Source of the DNA: Toxoplasma gondii ME49
Lineage: Eukaryota > Apicomplexa > Conoidasida > Eucoccidiorida > Sarcocystidae
Reading direction: 5' to 3'
Length of the DNA stretch: 64,000 nucleotides
Assembly: GCF_000006565.2 (NCBI RefSeq)
Contig: NC_031473.1
Span: 2,892,134 to 2,956,133 of the forward strand
The notes below the pieces were generated by a model. The model was given only the letters and a program-made list of their open reading frames with translations, was not told the origin of the DNA and did no database searches. The position numbers were made by a program, and so were the translations under genes. Within the stretch, counting starts at the first letter, position 1, and each line of letters opens with the position of its first letter. Below, in pieces: positions 47,301 through 58,753 of the stretch.

Positions 47301-50300
47301 TTGCCTGGAAATATCGGTTCTGATCTTCTTCCTCTTCTTCTCGCTGCTCTCTTCTTCCTCGCCTTGGTATGGAGGACACAAACAGATAAACCGCTACAAA
47401 CCTGTGTGCGACAAAGGTGCAACTCGACGATGTAGTCACCCGTTAAAAGGATTGACGCTGCTCCCTGCAGTGGCGGGCAGAACTGGAAAACTCAAACTGC
47501 TTCAGCAGCCTTTCTTTGTGTTCTGTCTTCTCTGAAACATGAATCCTCTGCACGGAGACACTCCTGTTCACGTGAGAATTCCTCGTCTAGCTCTGCTCGT
47601 CAGGCACCCCAACTCAAAATCTTCCAAAACAACGTTTCTGAGGTTCCCTATCTGTATATGTATACATATATATATATATGTACATGCATATATATATATA
47701 TATATATGCATATGTGTACGTGCATACATCTATATATATATATAGATATAGATATATATATATGAACATGGAGGGAGGTCTACAGAAGGCATTTCTTTGC
47801 CAAAGTGCGTCTATGTTTTTTTTTCTCTGCAATTTCTCCGTTCTAAGTTTTATTGTTGTTTCTGTTTTTCAGACGGACGCAGAGTGCATCTCCGTCGATC
47901 CTGGCGTGAGCGCGACTCCGGTGTCGCTACGGCAGAACTACGTGGTGGTGCCTGCGCAGCACAAACTCAGCGCTCTTTTCTCTTTTTTGCGAACGCATTC
48001 TTCCAAGAAGATTCTGGTCTTCGTCTCAAGCTGCAAACAGACCCGCTTTCTGTACGAAGCGTTCCGCATCCTCAAGCCTGGTATGATTCATTTCAGTGAA
48101 AACAGGCCTACTCTTTAGTGGAGGACACACCTCTCTGATTGCCTTTGTGTCTTATTTGTTTCCTCTTTTCTCTTTCTCTCTCCTTTCTTCTCTTCAAATA
48201 TTAATATATATTTTTACGTTTATATCTCTCTCCATACGCAGAGAGATGGAGGCGCTGAAGTACACGAAAGGACTTCCACAGAGACAAAGACGCGTTTCTG
48301 CGCCTGCTGTCCTAGAAAGTCGTCCTTCGCACGCGCGAAAATGCGCATCTTGGAGTGAAGCCGCAGATCCAGAAAATGCGCGGAAATGCCTGCAGAGATA
48401 TTTACAGAGGTGTGCACAAAGAACTATTCGTAGAGATACAAATAAATATATATATATATATATGTATATATGTATATATGTATATATGTATATATGTATG
48501 TATGTATTGCATAAATACTGACAAACCACCGGTCTTGGGTGAGTTTTTTTCAACGCTGCGTACAGTTTGTAGATGCGCACAGAGCTGTGTCTATAGAGGA
48601 GAGTGTATTGAGGTATTTGCATGTCTTTTCAAGCCGAGACGCGAGTGTGTTTGGAGCTCGTTCGCATATCCAAAGTCTGCGAAAATGGACATTTTTGTTC
48701 AGGTTTGGCGCTCATGTATCTGCACGGTCGGCAGAAGCAGCAGAAGCGTCTGGAAGTCTTCCAGTCCTTCGTAGATCGCACAGGAGAGTGCTGCCTCATC
48801 AGCACAGATCTCGCGTCTCGCGGAATCGACTTCACGCAGCTCTCTCTGTTTGAGACGAGCAAACAGCGATCTGGTCCGCGGGGCTTTGGAAAGCGACGGG
48901 GACGCCGCGAAGGAGAAACGAACGGCGTAGAGACAACATACAAGAAAGGCGCGCGAGAAGCCGAGACTCGCGGCGTCGACTTCGTCGTCCAGCTCGACTG
49001 TCCAGACAGCGTAGAGACGTACATCCATCGAGTCGGAAGAACTGCGAGAATGCAGCGAACAGGTCAAGCTCTCCTCATGATTCTCCCTTCAGAAACGAAA
49101 TTCGTAGACAGACTCCGTGACAAAAAGGTAGGAAAAACGCTTCTCAGTACAAATGCACATATATAAATATACACATGTATACTTCTAGCGGCCGGTGAGA
49201 GGAGGTTTGAAGTCTGCGCAGGCGAAAAGCAAACGAACACCGAGAACGAATAAATCTTTTTGTGTCTCTTTGACTTTTCGAACGCCGGCGTGCTGCGCGC
49301 TTCGTTGCCACGAGTCGTTCGTCAATTGTGATTTAAACAAACTGTTTTCCTCTTCATTCCCTCTGCCTGGATCCTCCCCTTCTTCTTCGTCTTCTTCGTC
49401 TTCTTCGTCTTCTTCGTCTTCTTCGTCTTCTTCGTCTTCCTCTTCTTCCCTCTTGATATCATCGCGCTTCTTCGAGCGTCGTATGGGTTGGTTTGCCCCG
49501 CTCTTCTTCCATGGTTTCTTCGGTCTACCGTCTTCGACTTTGTGACATGTCTGTTGGCCGTCGCGTTGCCTTTGACTTGCAGATCGAGATGCAGCAGCTC
49601 TTCATGAATCCAAAGAAGGCCGTCCGTGTTGAAAACAAGCTGCAGTCGATCCTTGCGCAAAAGTGAGTGAACTTTGCGTTTCCTTGTTTGCTTCTGATCT
49701 CCTCCTCCGTGGTGACTCTCTCTGTCTCGTTGTGCTCACGATTCTCGAGAGACTTGCGTCTCCCTTCTCGCCTTACATCTTCCTCGGATTGTCTCCCTGT
49801 CCTGCCCTCTGATCCGTGTGTACGTACACTCATCAATGCTCTTTCTCTCTTTTCTGTCGTCGCTGGGTTGTCTCACGTCTTCACCTCTCCCTTTCCCCTC
49901 ACATGCCCCCCTCTCTTTGTTCGCTGTTTTTCCGCCGTTTTTCATCTATTCCTCTTTTCCTCGCGACGTTTCTCCTTGCTCTCGTTTCACCCTCTCTGTT
50001 ACCTCCTCACGACCGTCTTCCTTACCCCTTTCTTTCCCTCTCTGTATGCTCCGTTTTCTCTCCACTTTTCCTATGTGTCGTCTTTCCTGATTGCAGCACC
50101 GCCCTCAAATTGCTTGCACAACAAGCACTGTCGAGCTACCTGCGTTGTGTCGCATTGATGCCCGACAAGAGCGTCTTCTCGCTTCCAACGGATAAGAAGG
50201 CCCTGACTGCTTTGGCGAACGCGTACGGACTCTCTCTGCCTCCAAATGTCACTCTTCTCGCTGACGAGAAGACGAAAAACCGTGAGAGTCAGGACGGCGA

Positions 50301-53300
50301 CGAAGACGAACTCTGCACAGGAGGAGCAGTCGCCGTGACGGAGATGAAGAAGAAAAAGAATTTGTCGAAACTCGAGCGATTCAAGGTGCGTACCGTTGTG
50401 GCAGGACACTGCACCAGCTGCGTCTGGCGAGACTTTGCTGCAAGCCTTGAACCGCCCCATTTTGAGCTGTCTTCGCCAGGCCACTGGGGAGTTGGCGTCG
50501 AGCAACGCTCATGAAGGAGTTCCGTCTGGAATTAGACAGAATCCTTTTCTGTAGCGAAATGTGGATTTCTAAAACCGTGTACGAGCCTACTCTGTGGTGG
50601 AGACCGAATTTCTCATTTCACCCTCTATTTTTGGAGAACGGCACTTCGTAGGAAACGAAGTTAAGCTCGCCTCTGTCGTCGTTTGCGTCTCTCGTCTTTT
50701 CCAAGCGTCTTGATCTCGTGAGTGAGGCCTCACCCAGTACCCCAGGCTCCGAGGTTTTCTGTTTATCCGCTCTCAAGCGGACGACGACGAACCAGAAACT
50801 GCATGCGTCTTTGCAGAGGGCCCCGTTTTTTTTTGTGTTTTGTGCGATTTTCCCGGAGGGCGAGGGGAGGGACACTCTGAGAGCGCCTTCTGTGAATTGA
50901 GACGTCTTTGTTTTTTCAAGTCGTGAAGGGGAATTTGTACTATACGAATAAGCAGAGGAGCTGCCATGAGAATTAAGAGTTACTGTCTTTTATTGGTTAT
51001 TGGGGGAGACAGAGAAGCGCCTAGGATGCTGGACATGAGTGCAAATGACGTCAGTGTACGACAGCAAGGTTTTTGTGTTTGTTCGCCTCGATGCATGCGA
51101 ATCAAAGTACAGGCGCGAGAGAGTCCAGACAGGGCGGTCTGGCCTGTACCGAGAGTTCTCCTTCTGCCACTGTGTTTGCGAGTAGAGACCCCAGTTGTGC
51201 ACCCATCTTCCCGAATGCAGCAGCTTTTACGAGGAAAAGGTATCTTCACTTCCTGCTGTTTTCTTCCGCTTGTCTCAGGAGAAAATCCGACAAAAGAAGG
51301 CAGAGAAAGCGGCTAGACAGCACGCTCAAAGGATGGAGACCGAGACAGAAGCGACAGAAACAGAGAAAGAGGAGAAAGAGAAGCAGGAGAAGAAGGAAGT
51401 GAGGAAGAAGAGAGAAGAGACCGAGAGGACGCTGACGTTGTTGCAAGAGAGAGAACAGAACGAGGATGAAGAGGGCGGAGAGGAGGCGGCTGCGAACTTA
51501 GATGACGACGGCCTCCTCGTTCTGAAGGACAGAGAAGATGATGCAGATCTCGACGAAAAAGAAAGAGGACGCTTGCTCCACGAACAACTCATGAGGAAAC
51601 CAGGTACAAAACCGATCTTGCGAATCTTCGTCTGGTTTAAGGTTCTCGTGATGCTTGTGCACCCCCACTCTACCGGACTGCTTGAAAGACGTAAACTTGG
51701 TGGATGTTGCCTACAGACAGGGCGAAAGGCGGACGCGTGTGTCTGAAAGATTGACCGGTTAATGCAAGGTGTACGCTTGCCCATCAACCAGTTTCTCGTA
51801 TACATTTGCATGTCGATGTCTATTCGTGCACACTGTAGATGCAAATGCTTTCGGTGTCGGTTTTTTGCAATCGCTTCTGTATTTCGACAAGATTTTTGTG
51901 GTCCGTTTCCGTAGGTTTCAGACGAGAAAGGCTTCGCTTCCGAGCAGATGGCACAGCGAAAGTGAAGGGCCTTGCTGCTGCCTCTCTGCATCAAAGCCAT
52001 GTTTTCTTTGGAGACGAAGAAGACGAAGGAGACAGCGGAGACGAAGGAGACAGCGGAGACGAAGGAGACAGAGGAGACGAAGAAGAGAGGCGAGGTGAAG
52101 AGGGAGAAGGAGACTTACCGTCGGCGTCTGGTCGCGCCGCGTTCCTTCGGAGGATGCGAGAGAAAGTTATGGCGGCACAACAGGAAGACAAGGTAGGTGA
52201 AAGTCTGCACAAGAAGAGAAGAAAACTGGACTCCCGAAATCCTACAAAGTGAGAGCGTAGGAGACGATGCGTCAGGCAGGTGACGAAAGGCAGAGAAGGC
52301 GAATCGACCAGCGAAAACACAGGGAAAGGGAGGTGGGTGCTGTGTTCGTAGCCAGTTTTTCCTTCTTCAACTCTAGGCTTTTCTCTGTTTCTTCTCCCCG
52401 TTCTTTCTACCGCTCTGCTCCTTCCCGTTCCAGGTTGCTGCCTCTGTTCTCTTCTTCCTGGCCGGGGTCTTCTTCTTTTGCGCGGGTCTCGCGATTTGGC
52501 TTGCTTCTCCAGTTGATGTTTTTCCGTTCTTCTCTCATTCGTTAGCGGTGTCTTCGCTTCTGCAGAGCGTTGTGAACGCGTGTAGGCTTGTCTCTGTGTA
52601 GGAGAGAAATCGACAGAGAATTCAAGAGCTTCACACGAAACAGAGACAGAAGGCCCGCGCTCGGCGCCAGGCTCAGGCTGCAGGTATGTAGGCACAAACT
52701 AAAAGAGAAGCATTGAAGAAACCAAGACACGAGGGAAAAAGGAAAGAAGGAAGAGAAAGCCGACGAACTGTGGGGGAGATCTGGACGAAGCCGCCAAGCG
52801 AGAGACAGGACTGCATGGGCGACTTGTCGGGCAACTCTTCAAATTTTATTATCTCCTAAAAGGGAGATCTCCTTTCTCTAACAATGGGGGAGAGGGCATT
52901 CTATTTTCGGGGAAAAAAGAATCTTCAAGGAAAGACACAGGTTCCATCACTTTCAAATGTTTTTCAAGTGTGTTTTCACTGTTTTTGCCCCTTTCAGTTC
53001 TTTTCCTCTTCTCCAGTGTCATTGCTTATGAACCGCTTTTTTCCGTTCTGCTGCGTTCTCTTGTTTCCAAGGCTTTTTCTCCATTTTTGCCGAATTCGAT
53101 TTCCCTTTGTCGTCCTTTGCAGAGCAAGGTACTGCTCCTCACGCTCTGTTGGACCTGCGCAGTTTGCCGGGGGACGAAGAGGAAGGAAGCGCGGGAGAGC
53201 GAGGAGACAGCGAGGAGGAAGCTACGGAGTCTGACAGAAGACTTCCAACCTCGTCTTCTGAAAGTGAATCAGAAATGCAGAGTGGAAAGCGACAGCCGAA

Positions 53301-53451
53301 ACGACGCGCGAGAGAAGAACGCGCAACGGGAAGAGGAAGCAAACGGCAACGAAGCAACAGATCCTCGACTGACGACACAGACAACAAAGTTGAAGAACAA
53401 GATTTGGAGGCCCTCGCTCTGCAGGTTTTACAGGGGAAGAACGTCGCTTAA
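44385..53451 (+). CDS. DDX10: DEAD-box RNA helicase DDX10/Dbp4
   Basis: Twelve exons: 44385-44930, 45751-45869, 46174-46334, 46889-47037, 47873-48080, 48703-49127, 49583-49662, 50097-50385, 51279-51603, 51915-52192, 52602-52683, 53123-53451. They give 996 residues, and all phases match. Dbp4/DDX10 acts in the nucleolus in 90S pre-ribosome and 18S rRNA processing. Motifs: AKTGSGKT (169-176), PTREL (205-209), TPGR (253-256), DEAD (278-281), SAT (309-311), RGIDF (434-438) and HRVGRTAR (503-510). [14 protein letters not shown] and [15 protein letters not shown] are characteristic of the Dbp4 subgroup. So is the post-helicase region ([20 protein letters not shown]) and the C-terminal [13 protein letters not shown] segment. 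A Ser/Ala-rich block (about 65-88) precedes the core. Motifs V and VI are separated by about 45 extra residues. The acidic/basic C-terminal tail holds GDSGDE repeats. Confidence 0.95.
45028..45212. repeat. Minisatellite: 22-bp palindromic unit flanked by (TA)n, DDX10 intron 1
   Basis: Five consecutive units of 22 bp start at 45050, 45072, 45094, 45116 and 45138. Each begins TTTGTACATAT, and the first three end in ATACAAATA. The arms TTTGTA and TACAAA make each unit self-complementary. A TA run precedes the array (45030-45049) and (TATATATG)n follows it. Confidence 0.92.
45902..45965 (+). repeat. Polypurine GAGAA repeat in DDX10 intron 2
   Basis: AGAGAAGAAAGAGAAG-type purine repeats directly after the donor of exon 2. 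Confidence 0.8.
47656..47764. repeat. (TA)n-rich array in DDX10 intron 4
   Basis: TA runs with TACATGCATA and TATAGATA spacers. Confidence 0.85.
48446..48507. repeat. (TATATATG)n array in DDX10 intron 5
   Basis: A TA run followed by about five 8-bp TATATATG units. Confidence 0.9.
49381..49449 (+). repeat. 9-bp tandem repeat (TTCTTCGTC)n in DDX10 intron 6
   Basis: About seven near-perfect copies of TTCTTCGTC within intron 6, upstream of the exon 7 acceptor. The frame through it (poly-Ser) is not coding in this gene model. Confidence 0.92.
52015..52085 (+). repeat. 18-bp coding repeat in DDX10 exon 10
   Basis: Copies of GGAGACAGCGGAGACGAA encode tandem GDSGDE peptides in the acidic C-terminal region. 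Confidence 0.9.
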
Positions 53452-54742
53452 TTCTCTTTCTCGCCTTTCCCTGTTCGCTTCGCTGTCTTGTGGGACAGAT
53501 CTCGCAAGTGCCGTTTTCCCTTCATGCGCTTTTGTGTCGGACTGTGTTCTTTCTGTCTTCGCCTCGGGCTCCGCTGATCTGTTTCGTCTCCTGTTCTTTT
53601 CCCCTTCTTTTCTTATTTCGCTTCTCGGCTTTACGATTTTTCTGGCTGCATCTTTCGAGCCTGGAAAGTCCACTCCTTGTCGTGACTGAAAACCCTTCGC
53701 CTTCCGCTTTCGTTCTCTGAGGACGAACGCCAAAATTTTGGAACTAAAGAACGAATGGCTTCTCGACCAGAGAGACGACAGTGAGAAGTCTCTCCCCTTC
53801 CGCTAGTGTCCGGTGTACGTACACCCCAGAGTGGCGAGTGGACTTTTTCTGTCGAAGCCAAGTCCAAGCGGTGCTCTGGAGAAGCAAGACACACTGCCTC
53901 CTCCCGTTTTTCTTGTTTAAAAGGCGAAAAATCTGAAACTGCCTTCGCCTGCACTTGCATTCGTACTGAATATTCAATTGCAGATGCAGAGACTCGCCCC
54001 AGAAGTAAACAACAAAGTCGAGTCCAGGGACGAGATTGCATGCGCTGCAGACTCGGGATTTCTCAGGAGAATCGAGCGGCGCCTGAACCCGATCTGCGAA
54101 TGCACATTTCCTCGAAACTGCAGAAATGACCGTTTTTCCAGAAGCAAAAACATGGTGGAACGAAAATCTTTCCAGTCGCTCAGAAGGCGGGGGAAACAAC
54201 AAACGGTTGTAGAATTGCTCATTTTTTGTCCATAAGTGATCTGTTTAGACACGGAGGAGACCACCGGACATATCGACTGACAGAGATTTCTGGAAAGGTA
54301 TGCTCAACAGATACTGTTTGACAGAAAGAGAAATCTGCGCCTCGTCTGACAGAGACTGAAACAGGAAAGAAGGATTCCCTAAACCGTACACCAAATTCTG
54401 ATTGTGTTTCGTTGTCGCGAAACATCTGGGATGCATCGCCTTTAGCTCAAGTAAGTGCGATGCCGTGAATAGTAGCACTCGCTTTTCCCTCTGCTTTGGA
54501 AAGGGTCAGAAATGCTCCCTGGATGTGAGAGCAACACTGCAGGCATTTTTCCTTCTTGCTTGTGGCTTTCACTCCTCCTGTACCGGTTTCTACGCCACAC
54601 ACTGTTCCACTGGCTGGTCGTCTGTCTGCCTTTTGTCTCGAGAAACTGCAGTGTCTCTTCTTCTCTCTGAGTCCGCAGCCATAAAGTTTTTTTCGTGGAG
54701 AGAGAAAGAAAACCCACGCGAGAGAAAACACAACGGAAACCC
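53452..54742. other. Convergent spacer between DDX10 and REV7
   Basis: The two flanking genes converge here, so both 3' untranslated regions should lie in this stretch. Open frames are short (the longest about 150 codons) with no family resemblance. I see no RNA gene. Confidence 0.55.
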
Positions 54743-57308
54743 TCACTGTCGATCTTCTCGGGAGAAGCCGACGAGCTCAGCCGCTGCTATCCATGGGTCT
54801 GTCACAACACCCGTTCTCTGCTCATCTGCCTCCTCGCTCTTCTTCTCCCTTGTATCCTCTCTCTCCATCTCTGTCTTGTCCACTGCTTCCTCCGCGTCAC
54901 TGGCTGAAGCGATATCACAGACTTTCTCGCAGTTGCCGTCGGGGAATTTCGAGACAGAAGAACGAAAGAAGTCTTGCTTCCTTCTCGTCGGCACCCCCGC
55001 GAAGACCGCTAGAAAGCCTCGTGCAGAGACGTCGCGGAGAGAAGAGGCGGCAGAAGTGTATGTATTTTCTGTAGAATCGAAAGAGAAGGGGAAAGCGGAG
55101 ACGAGGACAGCTGTCTCTCTTTCTTGTAGCCGGTCAATCGGCCTCGTTGGCGACGGCGCAGACACGGGAGAACCCACAGTGCCGGGGCAAGCTGAAGAGG
55201 ACGAAGAAGCGGAGAGAGAAGAAAAAGAGAAGGAAGGCATCCAGCTGCACCGAAGTCTCTGGATGGCATGTAGATCCTGCAGAAAGAGGAGGAAGAACGA
55301 AAGAAGGAAACCTGAGATCCACTATTCTCAGAGGCACAAACCAGGCGTCGCGCCTTGCTTCGGAGCGAAAGATGGAAAGTGAACGAGCCTCTGGTCGGAG
55401 TGTCTCTCCTGCGAACGCGAAGAAGAAAGAATATCCTCTTTCTGTTTCGATTCTTCTCTCTCACACTATCAACGCCGGGGTGCTTTCTCTTCACGCGACA
55501 TGGGCAGAGACGAATCTCCCTGATTTTTTTCTTCTGTCTTCCCCTACCGCTCGTGCTCTCTTCCATTATTCTTATCAAAATTTCCGCTGGTTGTGCTATG
55601 TCTCTGAACAGAGACACATTACCTCGTCGGCGGCCAAAGGAACCCTGCGTGAGCAGCTCGCTGCGTTTTTCCGAGCCTCGAAGCGAGAGAGGACAGTCTG
55701 GTCCATTTCCACTAAAACACAAAATGTGCATGCTGGAAAAGAAAAGGCGAGAGGAGACAAACCGAAAAAGCCGGAGAATAGGGGAAAGAAAGAGTGTGAG
55801 ACAACACCAAACACAACACGATAAAAAATGTGAGAACGATGAGAAAAGCAGGTAAGATGAGAGACAAAAAGGGACAAATACACGCTCTGAGGGAAATACC
55901 TTGGTCGTGGGCACCTGAATCTTCCTCTTAGTTCTCGTGCGTATCTCATGTTTTCTATCGTTGTTCGATTCCATTTTCAGCCGTTTCCTGTGTCTCTCTG
56001 TTTGTGCTAAAAATCCCGGGGGACACTGCGCGTTTATAGCAGCTGAAGAAGAGTCTCAAATCTTACAGGAACAAGTTGAAAGGGGTCGAACAGGAAGTCT
56101 CTTCTCGCCCTTCAGACCTGACTGTGTTTACCACGGGAACCATCTCGAAAAGCATGCCAAGTTCGTTGCCTCGAGCTTCGTCGAAAGTGATTTTTCTTGG
56201 TAAATGTACGTGGAAATGCAGTTACAGGACGATTCGCGAGGACATATGAATAAATGAATGCATTCTTGGTTCCACACAGCACCGGGGATCAAACGGCAGC
56301 GGTTTTCCTCTTTCTGTTGCCTCTCCATAAACGAGGAACTGGAGAGTCCTCTTTGCGTCTCATCTCACCTTTCCTCCGACCCCGAACACGGCGAATGCCC
56401 GGCGAAGTTGATCGCGCCGCCTTCTGGGTCTCCATGCGTCGGATCCTGGGTGCCTCGTCGCTAGTCTTTCGTCCACCTTCTTCTTCTGTTTCGCTGTCTT
56501 CGCATAAGTCGTCGATCCAGAAGCTGCTGAACTCGAGGCGATTTAGAGTGTCTCGACAGTGGTCAACGAGTGTTGCCGGCGCCGAGGGAAAAGCGAAGAA
56601 TGCATCCTTCTTCCCTGTTGGATCTCGACCTTCAGCAAAGGCGTTTTCTTGTCTTGTCTTGTCACAGGCCAGGCGCGTTTCCCTCGGGATCTTTGCGCGC
56701 TCGCTGTTTTCGTCATCTCCTGTTTCCGAGCAAGCCTCGAGCGTCGTTTCCATGAAATCTCTGCATCTTCGCCGGCGGCGGTGACGGTCTGCGTCGCCTC
56801 CCTGGGCGTTCTCCAGCTTTTCGCCAGTCTTCGCATCCTGGTGAAGCACAGATTTTTCTGTTCTTCCTCCGTGACTGAAGCCCAGCTCCTGCGACTTGGC
56901 TGCAGCAGGCCCTCCAGAGTGTCTTCTGCCGTCTTCTCCGTCTCGTTGCCCGCCTGGCAGTTTCACAGAGAAACGCGGAGAGGAGAGAAACGCGGCGGAG
57001 GCAGGCTCGGAAGAGAAGCGAAAGTCAAACCACTCAAGAAGGGCGTCGTTTCGGTCGAGAATGACGAGGCGAATGGAGGGGAGGAGCCGGCGGCGGAGAC
57101 TCTCACGCAAAGACAGACACAGTTCCCGAATGTACGACGAAACCGCTTTCGCATGACTCCACCAGACGAACTGGCCGAAAAGGCGGACGCGACGAAAGAG
57201 AGAAGAGGGATACACACCACGAAGACACAGCAGATGATGGAGACAAGCTTCCAGAAAAGAGACGAGTGTATCGACGAACTCTAAACACACGGCCGACATG
57301 GGAGGCAT
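54743..57308 (-). CDS. REV7: REV7/MAD2L2 HORMA-domain protein (three exons)
   Basis: Exons 57308-56477, 55732-55623 and 55276-54743, phases 1 and 0, give 491 residues from the first ATG or 488 from the ATG at 57299. REV7 is the HORMA subunit of DNA polymerase zeta and of shieldin/checkpoint complexes. Residues 8-98 match the start of the REV7 fold: EFVDTLVSFLEACLHHLLCL, RGVYPSSLF, VSSYIREL, IRLVILDRNDALLEWFDFRF. A hydrophilic insertion (about 103-240) follows. Then come a helix (LVDHCRDTLNRLEFSSFWID) and a strand, CTFCVLVEMDQ, made by joining exons 1 and 2. This matches the CTFTVLVHTRE segment of human REV7, and PLAADE aligns with its ILADE. The last exon continues DLHAI and then 170 Ser/Glu-rich residues. 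Human REV7 has 211 residues, so this one is more than doubled by the insertion and tail. Confidence 0.88.
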
Positions 57309-57882
57309 GGAAAAGCGAGGGACGAGGGAAGCGCCTCACTGAAGGTTTACACATGGGAAGGGTTCCACAGAGAGACGCACGGTGAGAGAAAACGACCATG
57401 CTCAGCTCGAAAAAGGAAGTCGAAGACAGCGATGATGGAGACACGGTTCCTGTGACTGGCGGGGGGGTCACCGTTCTGTCTTGTCTTGAAAAGGGGGAAA
57501 CCTTTGCAAAGAGGAAATACTGCAGATACATGTGCGCACCTGTGTAGAGCGTCGACTCATGAGAGATCAGAATTTATTTACCGTGTGCATATGCGAAGGT
57601 TTGACGACCCAAGGCCGTGGGCATGGCCGGCTGGCGGCGCAACGACCGCAGAAAACCTGAAACGTGGATGGACTGTGCAGAGACATAGATTTCGGTTTCG
57701 CATGTAAATCTAACGGAAGCAAAACCAATTCGTCTGCTGCGACAGGGAAAGTCAATACTCACATGGGAAGGAAGAAGCGGAAAAACTCAGATTTGCAATT
57801 GGTCGAACTACCTTTGAACATGCAACACTCGATGGGCGCGTTAGTTGCATGCATTCTCAGTCGAGAGCTCTTGCTTTGCGTG
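57309..57882. promoter_or_regulatory. 5' flank of REV7
   Basis: Should contain the promoter and 5' untranslated region of the minus-strand REV7 gene. No open frame of note, no repeat. Confidence 0.45.
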
Positions 57883-58753
57883 TCAGCGGTGCCGAACTTG
57901 CTGGAAGCGCCTTCTTCTCGTTGATGCCCGTTGCTTTTCACGTTTCTCCCTTTCCACATGAATGTCCTCGACTTTGCGCTTGACCGGCCTCTCTGTTCTG
58001 TTGCAATTGCATCCGTACCGGGACACTGACGATGGTTTCTTCTTCGGCCACGGAGTGAAATGAGCAACAGTAAAACTTGGGGCCAAGGATTTTCTGCAGC
58101 CGACAGATGAACTTTTCTGTCTACCAACAGTCCAGATTTGCCCACGTAGGGAAGAAACAGCTTTCCCGGTGAAGTGTCGGTACACCGCAGCAAAGCCCCT
58201 AGCCTGGTGACCCTGCCTTATTCATGCCCTGAGAACAGAGGAAAAAGGACAGATTAACCGCTATTGAAACCGCTACTTATATTTCTGCACTTACCGTATT
58301 TGTAGATTTACGCTGATTCTCCAGTTCGACTTTTACATGACAAGGCTTGATAGTACCACCCTGTGTACCTAATCTGAAGTCGCAGCACTCGCGGGAAGAC
58401 TCAACAAGACACGAGGCTGCTGGTGATCAGACCGAATAGCCGACGACACTGCCAGAAGAGTTCACTTTCTTTGTTGACGCAGCACGCGGGAGGGACATTT
58501 TGCGACGTCCACACATGCAACAGCAATGACAATTTTGGAAACGGTCTGCCTTCCCTGTAAAGGAGCGAGGAAGGCAGGTGCGACCTGAGTGCCTCTTTTT
58601 GACGATGAGTTTTTCCCACATCGTCATCACCGTTGACACGTCTGTCAGCGGCGATTCGCCATGAATAACCAAAAAAGGCTTGGTCAACGCGTCTGCGAAA
58701 CTCGGCGGGGAACAGCAGTGTTTGCGCAAAGCAAACGGTTGGATCTCAAGCAT
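57883..58753 (-). CDS. Possible small spliced gene, unrecognised
   Basis: An ATG at 58753 opens 108 codons (MLEIQPFALRKHCCSPPSFA) with a Cys-rich patch, NCHCCCMCGRRKMSLPRAAS, ending at 58427. A second frame lower down (about 58220-57883) is basic and ends HVEREKREKQRASTRRRRFQ. An acceptor-like site (cctctgttctcag) lies at about 58231-58243. Basic composition and a Cys cluster would suit a mitochondrial ribosomal or nucleic-acid-binding protein. I could not join the two pieces in phase, so this is a candidate only. Confidence 0.25.

Noticed and set aside
55009..55974. 321-codon minus-strand open frame across REV7 introns
   Set aside because: It runs through clear donors and acceptors in a frame different from the conserved REV7 exons. 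A helical stretch in it (DIAQPAEILIRIMEE) looked like the REV7 C-terminus but cannot be joined in phase.
55950..56065. Possible extra REV7 exon reading CPPGFLAQTERH
   Set aside because: It recalls a PPG motif in human REV7, but direct joining of 56477 to 55732 gives a far better match to the following conserved strand, with correct phase.
54743..57308. Reading REV7 as Mad2 or Hop1
   Set aside because: The order and wording of conserved strands (VYPSSLF, VILDRNDALLEWF, CTFCVLV) fit REV7 better than Mad2, and no Hop1-type zinc finger is present.
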